49,707 nt of DNA from Candidatus Poribacteria bacterium (GTDB lineage Bacteria > Poribacteria > WGA-4E > WGA-3G). The notes under the pieces were generated by a model, which had not been told where the DNA came from, searched no databases, and saw only the letters and a list, made by a program, of their open reading frames with translations. Positions 32,913 to 40,946 of this stretch are shown here, in pieces. The stretch covers positions 1-49,707 of the forward strand of contig RKRR01000007.1 in assembly GCA_007571305.1 (NCBI GenBank), read 5' to 3'. Within the stretch, counting starts at the first letter, position 1, and the number at the start of each line of letters is the position of its first letter. The position numbers and the translations under genes were made by a program.

Positions 32913-35319
32913 TTTTTCCCTTTTCTAATGGAACAAAAAACTGGAAGTTGCACCCCCGTCCATTCTCTCCGGCATCTAACCATAACCGTCCACCGTGTGC
33001 TTCAACTATTCCGGCGGCAATTGAGAGTCCCAAACCGGTGCCGCTTTGTGGTTTTCGTGCTTGGACACTGCCGAGTTGTCGGAATTTATCAAAGACTTTT
33101 TCTCTATCTTCAGGGGGGATTCCCGGTCCCGTGTCAATGACTTCAACGTGGACTCCGTCGGTTGCGCTCCCGTTTTGAAAAGATTGTGATATTCTTACCG
33201 TCACCTTCCCGTTATCTGGTGTGAATTTAATAGCGTTTCCAATGAGATTAATAAAAATTTGCCCAATCCGGTCTGCATCACCAATCATTGGGGGGAGATT
33301 AGATTGTGCGTGAAAAAATAGAGAAATCCCTTTTTCGTCTGCTTGTGGACGGAGCTCTTCGATCCGCCGTTTCGCTATTCTGTCTATTTGTACTTTCTCT
33401 CGCTTCATCTCAATGCGTCCCGCTTCAATTCGGGAAACATTGAGTAAATCGTTAATTAAAGCGGCGAGTCGCTTTGACTGGCGATGAGCACGGCTCAAGC
33501 TTTCATGTTGTTTTCGATTAATTTTCCCAGTTTTCCCATCAAGTATGAGCGAAATAAATCCGATGATGGACGTTAGCGGGGTTCGCAATTCATGGGACAC
33601 AAGTGAAACGAACTCCGACTTCATTTTTTCTATTTCATGCTCACTGGTGATGTCATCAAAGACATAAACGGTGCCAGCAATGTTATTATCTTCATCGGAA
33701 AAATGGCTTGCGATGATACGGAGTACTCGAGAACTGTCGCTGTCTTGTTGATGGTTTCCATTGACATCCATTTCGACGATCATCGTTTGATGTTGCGCCA
33801 CTTCACGTCGAGAGAAAGACAGTATTTTCATGTGAACAGTTCTTTCATCTGTCTTTGTGCCCTCCCCTATTTCCAATGTTTTCGTCCAGCAGATTGTACT
33901 GTTTGCTGTATCAACGGCGAGAAAATTTTCGTAGTCAGCGGTATCCCCTAAATTTAACAGTCGTTCGGCTACAGGATTGACGTAGAGGACGCGGTTAGTC
34001 GGTTCAACAACAATCAAACCCTCACCGAGATTGTCTACAATAGCCGTGAGCTTTTTCTCTTCTTGTGTTAATCGATCAACAGCATTCTTCAGGTTCCGAC
34101 GCATCACATTGAATTCTTCGGCAAGAACACCCACTTCATTATCGCTATTGACGGTGATTTCGCTATCAAATTCACCTTGTCCGATACTACGTGCCGCTCG
34201 TGCGACTTGCAATATAGGTGTAGCGATACGTTGGGCAGCCCACCAAGCAATTAATATAACGATACAACTTGACCCGATGGTAACATAAAAAATATATCTG
34301 TTCAATCTGACAACACCAGCGTAAGCAGAGGAGATAGGCCGTGAAGTAAAGACTATCCAGTTGCTAAAGTTTTGTTGAACCTTCCACGGTTCCATATTTG
34401 AGAGTCGTGTCCTTGCCCAACCGTAGACGCGAGGTTCACCGAAAGTGTCTATCTCGCCTTTCGGTTCATAATCGTAATACTTTCCACTCACGCCCTTTTT
34501 TCCCTCAATGATTGCTTCCTCTGCAGCATCACTCATCTCTATGTAACCGTTTATTTGATACCCACTCTGAGGGGAAGCAGCAATGATTTTGCCAGACTGG
34601 TTCGTTAAAATCGTGTATGTTTTCTCTAATTCCGGCAGCATTTCAACTAAACTGCTGAGTTCAGGTAGAAACAGATATGTTCTGAGCACGCCGACTGTGT
34701 TATTTTTTTTTCGTGCGCTGGAGTCTTTATCATTCATACGTATAGGGAGAGCAATTGGGAGAAGATGCACACCGCGTACATCATCATAGACGACATCTTC
34801 AACAAATGCGTAACCGATACCGTTGTTATATGCTCTTCTCCACCAGTTTTTGTCCCGCACTTGATGTGGGGTCATTCTTGTTGTGTCGTAGTCCAATTCT
34901 TGGTCATTCGAGCGGAGGACATACCCAAAGGCATTTGTAATCGTTACCTCAGTTTTATAGCCCGCGTAGGTCTCAAGCAGGCGGATACTGTCTTCTAATC
35001 GTGCCCATACACTGAGAAATACACTCTGTTTATTGTTAGCAGTATTCGAGTACACAACTGCCGCTTGGATGTTTGGAAGCTCTCCTTGGATCTTTGAGAT
35101 TTTTCCAGAGATAGCATTGTCCGCGCTTGCGAGTTTTTCTTGTGCAAGGAGAACAAGATTTTCGCCAACAGTTTCCTTGAGTGCGCTTTCGCCTAAAAAT
35201 TTGATGGTTAAGGAAACTGCGAATAACGGCATCAGCGCTACTAACAGGAATAAGACTATCTGCTGACCACGTAACCCCACATTAAATCGGGAACGTTTTG
35301 ACCGATCTTTATCTTTCAT
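32905..35319 (-). CDS. Hybrid-free sensor histidine kinase (Cache-HAMP-PAS-HisKA-HATPase)
   Basis: 804-residue membrane sensor. The first transmembrane helix (QQIVLFLLVALMPLFAVSL) is near residue 20 and the second (YVTIGSSCIVILIAWWAA) near residue 345; between them is a large dCache-like extracellular domain. HAMP follows (RIATPILQVARAARSIGQGEFDSEI), then a PAS region (LGEGLIVVEPTNRVLYVNPVAERLL), the HisKA domain with phospho-acceptor His576 in SHELRTPLTSIIGF, and an ATPase with N-box NLIGNAIKFT, DTGPGIPPEDREKVFDKF and GTGLGLSI. It should phosphorylate the receiver of the overlapping PP2C gene. The ligand sensed is unknown. Confidence 0.93.
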   Translation of the reverse strand: MKDKDRSKRSRFNVGLRGQQIVLFLLVALMPLFAVSLTIKFLGESALKETVGENLVLLAQEKLASADNAISGKISKIQGELPNIQAAVVYSNTANNKQSVFLSVWARLEDSIRLLETYAGYKTEVTITNAFGYVLRSNDQELDYDTTRMTPHQVRDKNWWRRAYNNGIGYAFVEDVVYDDVRGVHLLPIALPIRMNDKDSSARKKNNTVGVLRTYLFLPELSSLVEMLPELEKTYTILTNQSGKIIAASPQSGYQINGYIEMSDAAEEAIIEGKKGVSGKYYDYEPKGEIDTFGEPRVYGWARTRLSNMEPWKVQQNFSNWIVFTSRPISSAYAGVVRLNRYIFYVTIGSSCIVILIAWWAAQRIATPILQVARAARSIGQGEFDSEITVNSDNEVGVLAEEFNVMRRNLKNAVDRLTQEEKKLTAIVDNLGEGLIVVEPTNRVLYVNPVAERLLNLGDTADYENFLAVDTANSTICWTKTLEIGEGTKTDERTVHMKILSFSRREVAQHQTMIVEMDVNGNHQQDSDSSRVLRIIASHFSDEDNNIAGTVYVFDDITSEHEIEKMKSEFVSLVSHELRTPLTSIIGFISLILDGKTGKINRKQHESLSRAHRQSKRLAALINDLLNVSRIEAGRIEMKREKVQIDRIAKRRIEELRPQADEKGISLFFHAQSNLPPMIGDADRIGQIFINLIGNAIKFTPDNGKVTVRISQSFQNGSATDGVHVEVIDTGPGIPPEDREKVFDKFRQLGSVQARKPQSGTGLGLSIAAGIVEAHGGRLWLDAGENGRGCNFQFFVPLEKGKNG

Positions 35320-35324
35320 GTTTT

Positions 35325-35414
35325 CATGGCTTTCAGCCGTTGGCTATCGGGTGTCAATGAAGAGCGTTTCTGGGTGAAGTTACACCCTCTTGTTGACTGC
35401 TATTTTGCTATATG
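35325..35414. repeat. Dispersed repeat, copy 1 (upstream of STAS gene)
   Basis: TTGGCTATC, a central TGGGTGAAGTTACACCCTCT and TGACTGCTATTTTGC recur in the same order at 36572-36634, between rsmG and mnmG. Similarity is interrupted by short gaps. The repeat ends exactly at the stop codons of the downstream minus-strand genes. Confidence 0.5.
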
Positions 35415-35746
35415 AAAGCAGCGCACGCGCCTTCCTCCGTATCATAAATCTCAATGACGGTATTGAGTTGAGTTACCTCCAGAACTTCCCGAACAGTTTT
35501 CTGAGGGTTAAGTAAAACCAACTTCCCACCCGATCGCTGACAGGACTTCAAAGTGACCACAATTGCCCCTAATGCACTGCTGTCGATGAGCGGAACGTTC
35601 ATCAGATCCACCACTAGCCTATCGCGTCCGGTTTGAAGTTGTTCGTTCATTTGTCTACGGAACGCGTCAGCTGCATTTCCAAGAATCTTTCCTTCTACAT
35701 GAAGGATGGAGATATTTTGCTTCCCAATCGTTGTCTCAAAATTCAT
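35408..35746 (-). CDS. STAS-domain protein, second copy
   Basis: 112-residue anti-sigma antagonist-like protein. The motif IDSSALGAI (Ser56/Ser57) is the phosphorylation site and DRLVVDLMNVPL and GGKLVLLNPQ are the neighbouring strands. It differs from the STAS protein at 29959, so the two may respond to different kinases. The tail EEGACAAFI is typical of the family. It is directly upstream of the histidine kinase gene, 88 bases away on the same strand. Confidence 0.88.
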   Translation of the reverse strand: MNFETTIGKQNISILHVEGKILGNAADAFRRQMNEQLQTGRDRLVVDLMNVPLIDSSALGAIVVTLKSCQRSGGKLVLLNPQKTVREVLEVTQLNTVIEIYDTEEGACAAFI

Positions 35747-35780
35747 TTTTTTTACTATGGCTCCTGGACTAAAAACACCT

Positions 35781-35822
35781 AACCAAAAACCCTTTCACTT
35801 CGTTCAAAGTAGGTTTTTGGTT
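35781..35822. repeat. Perfect 11-base inverted repeat between rsmG and STAS gene
   Basis: AACCAAAAACC (35781-35791) faces GGTTTTTGGTT (35812-35822) around a 20-base loop with a small inner hairpin. On the minus strand the right side is followed by AGGTGTTTTTAG, so it may act as a weak terminator for rsmG. Confidence 0.45.
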
Positions 35823-35855
35823 GATTTGGGTCCCAAAAATGGCTTTTGAAATGGT

Positions 35856-36557
35856 TTAGGATGAAGATTGTGGATTGCCACGGTGCATCACAACATAACT
35901 TCGATCAAACTTTGGATTTTTAAGGACAGTTTCAACAGTTCCACCGTGTGCTTTGAGGCACACCGAACTATTGTTAATCTCGGTCTCAATAGTTTCATCG
36001 CCGGACTTATAAGCGACCCACTTCCCTGCCGGTTTCAACAAAGGCACACAGTAAGCGGCTGACTTCTGAATCGCCGCAACATAACGTGTAAAAACCCAAT
36101 CGTATGCCGCGATATGTTTCTGCTGTTGCGCACAAACTTCCGCGCGTTCCGCAAATATTTCAACGTCTACTCTTTGATACCCGTTTCCGATATGATACCG
36201 ACTCAACTCGGTAACCAAATATTTTAGAAAACTTACCTTCTTTTTCGACGATTCAACAAGTGTTAATCGGAGTTCAGGCATATAAATTTTCAACACAATT
36301 CCCGGGAATCCGGCACCTGTCCCAATATCAACCACAGAATCATCGCTTTTCAACGAGATATGTTCCAAGACGCTGAGCGAATCAAGGAAATGTTTATGAA
36401 CGATCCCATCATCATCTGTGATCGTGGTCAGGTTAATGTGTTCATTCCATCGCAGTAATTCAGTGCGAAACAGATTGAATTGTGCCGCCTGGTGTTCAGT
36501 GAGCGGAAATCCGTAATGATTGAACGTCTCTTTTAGATTTTGCTCGAATCTCGCCAA
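35856..36557 (-). CDS. rsmG: 16S rRNA (guanine-N7) methyltransferase
   Basis: 233-residue Rossmann methyltransferase that modifies G527 of 16S rRNA. Family features are the N-terminal LKETFNHYGFPLTEHQ, LLRWNEHINLTTITDDDGIVHKHFLDSL, the SAM-binding loop DIGTGAGFPGIVL and ESSKKKVSFLK, and the FTRYVA strand near the substrate site. It lies 66 bases downstream of mnmG on the same strand, the order commonly seen in bacteria. Loss of this enzyme gives low-level streptomycin resistance in other species. No anomaly is visible. Confidence 0.95.
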   Translation of the reverse strand: MARFEQNLKETFNHYGFPLTEHQAAQFNLFRTELLRWNEHINLTTITDDDGIVHKHFLDSLSVLEHISLKSDDSVVDIGTGAGFPGIVLKIYMPELRLTLVESSKKKVSFLKYLVTELSRYHIGNGYQRVDVEIFAERAEVCAQQQKHIAAYDWVFTRYVAAIQKSAAYCVPLLKPAGKWVAYKSGDETIETEINNSSVCLKAHGGTVETVLKNPKFDRSYVVMHRGNPQSSS

Positions 36558-36571
36558 TTGTTATGCCTCAT

Positions 36572-36634
36572 ATTGGCTATCAGTAAAGGGGTGTTTTGGT
36601 GAACCCTCTCCTCTTGCTGATTGCTATTTTGCAT
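36572..36634. repeat. Dispersed repeat, copy 2 (between rsmG and mnmG)
   Basis: Related to 35325-35414: TTGGCTATC, TGTTTTGGTGAACCCTCT and TGATTGCTATTTTGC in the same order and spacing class. It ends at the mnmG stop codon. Confidence 0.5.
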
Positions 36635-38501
36635 TCTGTTGATGAAGGATAACTGTCAGGATTGAGATATCCGCTGGCGAAACGCCGGGTAAGCGCGATG
36701 CCTGTCCGATGGAAGTCGGACGAATTTTAGCGAGTTTCTCGCGCGCTTCTGTCTTTAATCCCTGAATGTCTGTATAGTCGAACGTGTCGGGAATTCGGAA
36801 ATTTTCTAATCTCTTGAACTGATGGATCTGTCGCTGCTGCCGTTGGATGTATCCGTCATATTTAATTTGGATTTCCACCTGTTCTGTCACAACTGAAGGC
36901 AGGGATTCAGAGGGGGGTGCAATCTGATTTATCTGATCGTAGTGGAGTTCCGGACGTTTCAGCAGTTCCGCCAAGGATGTAGGTTGCTTCAACTCACCCG
37001 TATAGAGAATACTCGCCAAATCATCCAGGGTCGCAGAAGTCGGTTTGAGAAGAGTATCCTGTAAACGTCCCAATTCCGTTTGGATGGCTGCTGCTTTCTT
37101 TTGGAACCGGTGGTATCTGTTATCGTCAACAAGTCCGATCTGCCTGCCGATCTGGGTGAGCCGTAAATCTGCGTTGTCCTCTCGCAATGCCAACCTGTAT
37201 TCCGCACGTGATGTGAACATACGGTACGGTTCCCGGATGTCCAACGTAATTAAATCGTCAATCAGTACTGCTATGTAAGCTTGCGATCTGTCAAGGATCA
37301 GAGGATTCTCACCTTTTACCTTTAAAGCGGCATTGATTCCTGCCATAAGCCCTTGTGCGGCGGCTTCCTCGTAGCCTGTGGTCCCATTGAGTTGCCCTGC
37401 GAAATAGAGCCCTGGCACCTGTTTTGTCTCAAGTGTCGGTTGTAGTTGTGTCGCCGGCGCGAAATCGTATTCGACTGCGTATCCGAAGCGCATAATCTCA
37501 GCATTTTCTAACCCTCTGATGCTATGGACCATCTCTACCTGTACATCTTCAGGGAGGCTCGCAGAAATACCGTTGAGGTAAATTTCGTCCGTATCTCGTC
37601 CCTCAGGCTCTACGAAGACTTGATGTTCTGTCTTTTCTGCGAAGCGAACCACCTTATCCTCAATCGAGGGACAGTAACGGGGACCGATGCCGACAATACG
37701 ACCGCTGTACATCGCAGATCGGTGGAGGTTCTCACGGATGACCTGATGTGTTTGCTGATTCGTGTAAGTCAGGTAACACGGGAGTTGGGACTGTGTAATT
37801 CGTTCGGTTAAAAATGAGAAAGGGAGAGGATTTTCATCGCCCGGTTGAATTTCCATTTCGCTGAAATCAATCGTCTGGGCGTTGACACGTGGAGGCGTGC
37901 CAGTTTTAAGCCGCCCGATCTCAAACCCAAGGCTTAAAAAACTTTCTGACAGTTTCTCAGCGGATGACTCACCGGCTCTACCTGCGCTATATGATACATC
38001 GCCGATATGGATGATGCCTTTCAGGAAAGTGCCTGTGGTTAGAATCACAGTCTCTCCGAAATAAGCTGTCTTTGTCTGACTCAGAATCCCGATGCATCGA
38101 CCATTTTCGACGAGCAATTCCTCAACTAATACCTGTTTCATGTCCAGTCGTTCTTGTGTTTCAAGGACCTGTTTCATCTCATCTTGGTATGCCTTTTTAT
38201 CGGCTTGTGCGCGGCTTGATCGAACTGCGGGGCCTTTTTTGGTATTTAAACGTCGGAATTGGATCCCAGTTTTGTCAATATTTTTTCCCATCTCACCGCC
38301 GAGTGCATCTATCTCTTTAACGAGGTGCCCCTTAGCAAGCCCTCCAATCGCAGGGTTGCAAGACATCTTCGCGATGGTATCCAGATTGATTGTGACGATG
38401 AGTGTTTCACAGCCCATTCGTGCGGCGGCGAGTGCCGCTTCACAACCTGCATGGCCCGCACCGACTACGATAACGTCGTATTGTTTTTGATACGTATTCA
38501 T
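36624..38501 (-). CDS. mnmG: tRNA uridine-5-carboxymethylaminomethyl modification enzyme MnmG
   Basis: 625-residue FAD protein that with MnmE adds the carboxymethylaminomethyl group to wobble U34 of several tRNAs. The FAD fold GAGHAGCEAALAAARMG opens the protein, followed by CNPAIGGLAKGHLVKEIDALGGEMG, the signature GPRYCPSIEDKVVRF, and LYFAGQLNGTTGYEEAAAQGLMAGINAAL; the C-terminus ends in the helical MnmE/tRNA-binding domain with TRPTSIGQASRLPGVSPADI. Full length with no missing block. MnmE is not in the window. The rsmG gene follows. Confidence 0.96.
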   Translation of the reverse strand: MNTYQKQYDVIVVGAGHAGCEAALAAARMGCETLIVTINLDTIAKMSCNPAIGGLAKGHLVKEIDALGGEMGKNIDKTGIQFRRLNTKKGPAVRSSRAQADKKAYQDEMKQVLETQERLDMKQVLVEELLVENGRCIGILSQTKTAYFGETVILTTGTFLKGIIHIGDVSYSAGRAGESSAEKLSESFLSLGFEIGRLKTGTPPRVNAQTIDFSEMEIQPGDENPLPFSFLTERITQSQLPCYLTYTNQQTHQVIRENLHRSAMYSGRIVGIGPRYCPSIEDKVVRFAEKTEHQVFVEPEGRDTDEIYLNGISASLPEDVQVEMVHSIRGLENAEIMRFGYAVEYDFAPATQLQPTLETKQVPGLYFAGQLNGTTGYEEAAAQGLMAGINAALKVKGENPLILDRSQAYIAVLIDDLITLDIREPYRMFTSRAEYRLALREDNADLRLTQIGRQIGLVDDNRYHRFQKKAAAIQTELGRLQDTLLKPTSATLDDLASILYTGELKQPTSLAELLKRPELHYDQINQIAPPSESLPSVVTEQVEIQIKYDGYIQRQQRQIHQFKRLENFRIPDTFDYTDIQGLKTEAREKLAKIRPTSIGQASRLPGVSPADISILTVILHQQNAK

Positions 38502-38627
38502 TTTTTTTCGGAGTTGTCAGTCGCCTGCTATGCAGGCTTTCAGTCATCAGTTTTCGGTTAAGACTTATAGCAGTTACATGTCCAGTACATTTCACAGGCC
38601 GATCTTTTACGAACAACCGATAACTAA

Positions 38628-39593
38628 TTAAAGTCCATCGTAGATAATGCTGATAACAAGTGTCGCGACGACTTCAAGGCTTTTTGGACTACATTTATCG
38701 ACCGTATCTTCAACCGTATGCCAATACGGATAAGTAAAGTCTATAATATTTACCATTGGAATCCCCACCTCGATTAACGGGACGTGATCGTCCAAGATTG
38801 CGTCTCCTAAACGGGATTGAAACGGTGTTAAACCGAGCGTTGCTGCGCGCTGCCAGATTGCTTCAGCGAATCCCCGATTTGCATTCCAAGAATAACGTTC
38901 AATCGGGAGTGCCAAATCCTTATCCCCGATCATGTCTAACAGAATTCCATAATCCGGTTTCCACTTCCCCAAATTTCGAGCGAAAAACCGAGAGCCGATA
39001 AACATATCCTCGATGGACCTACCGTAATCCTCACCATCAAAAAGCACAATGACGACTCTACGTGGCGGTGCGTGTTCCTTTAAAACTCTCGCAATTTCAA
39101 GGAGGACAGCAACCCCAGAGGCACCATCGTTGGCACCGAGGATCGGTTTATCCCGATTCTCTGGCTTTGGATCCCGGTCAGCGAAGGGTCGGGTATCCCA
39201 ATGTGCTGCGAGTAAAAGCGTCTCACCAGTTGCCGGTCCAAATTCTGCCAAGATATTGTTCAGATGGAGCGTTGCTGTTTTCGTTTTATACTGGTGGGGT
39301 TGAAGGACTACGTTGTTCGCATATTTCTGAAGTTCTCTAAACAAAAAATCCTGCGTTTCGCTATGTGCAACCGAACCGGGCGGACGCGGTCCGAATGCGC
39401 ATTGCCGCTCCAACATATCAAAAGCTCGTTGTGCATCAAAGACAGCATTCGCTTCGCGGGCGGTACTGACACGCTCGCGAGTAGAGTCTCCGAAACCTAT
39501 ATTTCGGTTGTCTGAATCTGACTCCGCACATGCAACACTAAATACGCCGCACTGCAGACTGACGAACAGTACGACGAGCCATTGCCTTTCCAT
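38628..39593 (-). CDS. M28 metallopeptidase / glutaminyl cyclase-like exported protein
   Basis: 321-residue exported zinc enzyme. The start MERQWLVVLFVSLQCGVFSVACAES is a signal peptide with a possible lipidation Cys. The body is closest to bacterial and animal-type glutaminyl-peptide cyclotransferases: LLAAHWDTRPFADRDP, GANDGASGVAVLLEIARVL, FDGEDYG, DMIGDKDL and IDFTYPYWHTVEDTVDKCS, which supply the zinc ligands His, Asp, Glu, Asp and His. It may form N-terminal pyroglutamate on exported proteins or act as an aminopeptidase; sequence alone does not decide. It stands between mnmG and recR with no clear operon. Confidence 0.88.
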   Translation of the reverse strand: MERQWLVVLFVSLQCGVFSVACAESDSDNRNIGFGDSTRERVSTAREANAVFDAQRAFDMLERQCAFGPRPPGSVAHSETQDFLFRELQKYANNVVLQPHQYKTKTATLHLNNILAEFGPATGETLLLAAHWDTRPFADRDPKPENRDKPILGANDGASGVAVLLEIARVLKEHAPPRRVVIVLFDGEDYGRSIEDMFIGSRFFARNLGKWKPDYGILLDMIGDKDLALPIERYSWNANRGFAEAIWQRAATLGLTPFQSRLGDAILDDHVPLIEVGIPMVNIIDFTYPYWHTVEDTVDKCSPKSLEVVATLVISIIYDGL

Positions 39594-39690
39594 TTTTTAA
39601 TGTATTGCTCCATGACTGCCCTCTCTTACATTACGGACAGGTTTCCGGTTAGTTCTCGACTTGATTTGGGAGATCTACCTACTATTCACC

Positions 39691-40305
39691 CTAAGCTTTT
39701 CGTCTGCCTTCAAGTGCCTTTGCGAGTGTTACTTCATCAATGTACTCTAAATCACCTCCCACGGGAATACCGTAAGCGATCCGAGTGACAGCGACTTCAA
39801 AGGTTTCCAGGTGTTGTGTCAGGTAGAGCGCAGTTGCTTGTCCTTCTGTCGTCCAGTTTGTAGCAAGGATTACTTCCCGCACCAGTTCTCCATCTACAGT
39901 AGCGTCCCGAATTCGTTGAAAGAGGGTGTTGATTTCAAGTTCTTCGGGACCAGTCCCGTCCAATGGTGAGAGGACCCCTCCCAGTACGTGGTAAAGCCCC
40001 TTGTAACCGTTGGTTCTTTCAATTGCCCAAAGATCATCAGACTCCTCAACGACGCAAATCACCTGCCGATCGCGGCGTGGACTTGTACAGATATAGCAGG
40101 GATTAGTGTCTGTAATAGTGCCACATATATCGCAGTAAGATAGATGCTGTTTTACCTGCGCGATGGCTTCTGCAATTTGGGCAGTCTCGGTGTCAGGTAA
40201 CTTTAGCATAAAAAATGCTAAGCGTTGCGCTGTCTTCTGACCGATCGTTGGCAGTTTTTGGAGTTCTGTAATGAGTTTTGCCAGCGGCTTCGGGTATTCT
40301 TGCAT
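39691..40305 (-). CDS. recR: Recombination protein RecR
   Basis: 204-residue recombination mediator that with RecO loads RecA at gaps. Helix-hairpin-helix region LQKLPTIGQKTAQRLAFFML at the N-terminus, a four-cysteine zinc finger (CDICGTITDTNPCYIC), and a Toprim domain beginning ICVVEESDDLWAIE. The C-terminus LEYIDEVTLAKALEGRR is typical. The order dnaX-ybaB-recR is one of the most conserved in bacteria; here the gap between ybaB and recR is 224 bases, longer than usual, with no gene seen in it. Confidence 0.96.
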   Translation of the reverse strand: MQEYPKPLAKLITELQKLPTIGQKTAQRLAFFMLKLPDTETAQIAEAIAQVKQHLSYCDICGTITDTNPCYICTSPRRDRQVICVVEESDDLWAIERTNGYKGLYHVLGGVLSPLDGTGPEELEINTLFQRIRDATVDGELVREVILATNWTTEGQATALYLTQHLETFEVAVTRIAYGIPVGGDLEYIDEVTLAKALEGRRKA

Positions 40306-40529
40306 TTTCTGATTACGGTCTAACTCTCATTGCTCCAAATGTAAAGCAAAGACAAATTTGCCGCGTGTGGGCAAAATTTCGTTCCAGAATGGTTTTCTCT
40401 GTAAAAAACTGCACGCGAAAAAGCATTTGCGCATTCTTCGCTAGCCTCTGCCTGAAGCATTGTCCCCCAGGTTTCCTATAGAGGGAACCTGCTCAAGAAA
40501 GGCAACCAGAGGGACCATTCTTTAAAAAG

Positions 40530-40838
40530 TTACGGGAGGCCTGGGATCTTAATGCCCCCGGTCAGCTTGCTCATTTCTGCTGACATCATTTCTTGCGATT
40601 GCTGCAGTGCCTCATTGACTGCAGCCACGACAAGGTCTTCGAGCATTTCTGTATCTTCCGGATCAACAACCTCCGGTGTAATGTGGAGTGACACGACTTC
40701 TTGCTGTCCATTGACAACAGCGGTTACCATTCCTCCGCCGACAGTTGCTTCAACGGTGCGGTTTGCGAGTTCTTCTCGGATTTCAAGCATCCGCTTTTGC
40801 ATTTGTTGTGCTTGTTTCATCAAGTCGTTCATTTTCAT
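40530..40838 (-). CDS. ybaB: YbaB/EbfC-family nucleoid-associated protein
   Basis: 102-residue DNA-binding protein of the YbaB/EbfC family, a tweezer-shaped dimer that bends DNA and may link to recombination. Pattern: MKMNDLMKQAQQMQKRMLEIREELA, then VEATVGGGMVTAVVNGQQEVVSLHI, DTEMLEDLVVAAVNEALQQSQEMMSAEM and a C-terminal GGIKIPGLP. Methionine- and glutamine-rich helices are normal for the family. The gene is 108 bases after dnaX and in the classical dnaX-ybaB-recR order. Confidence 0.95.
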   Translation of the reverse strand: MKMNDLMKQAQQMQKRMLEIREELANRTVEATVGGGMVTAVVNGQQEVVSLHITPEVVDPEDTEMLEDLVVAAVNEALQQSQEMMSAEMSKLTGGIKIPGLP

Positions 40839-40946
40839 ATTTTTAATTTCCCTTGCGGTTCGATGAAGTGGTTAGAGTATTCGAGGTTATCTTCACAGCG
40901 TTGATTCGCAAAAACACATCTCTTTACTGACTTTGGAAAAGAACGG

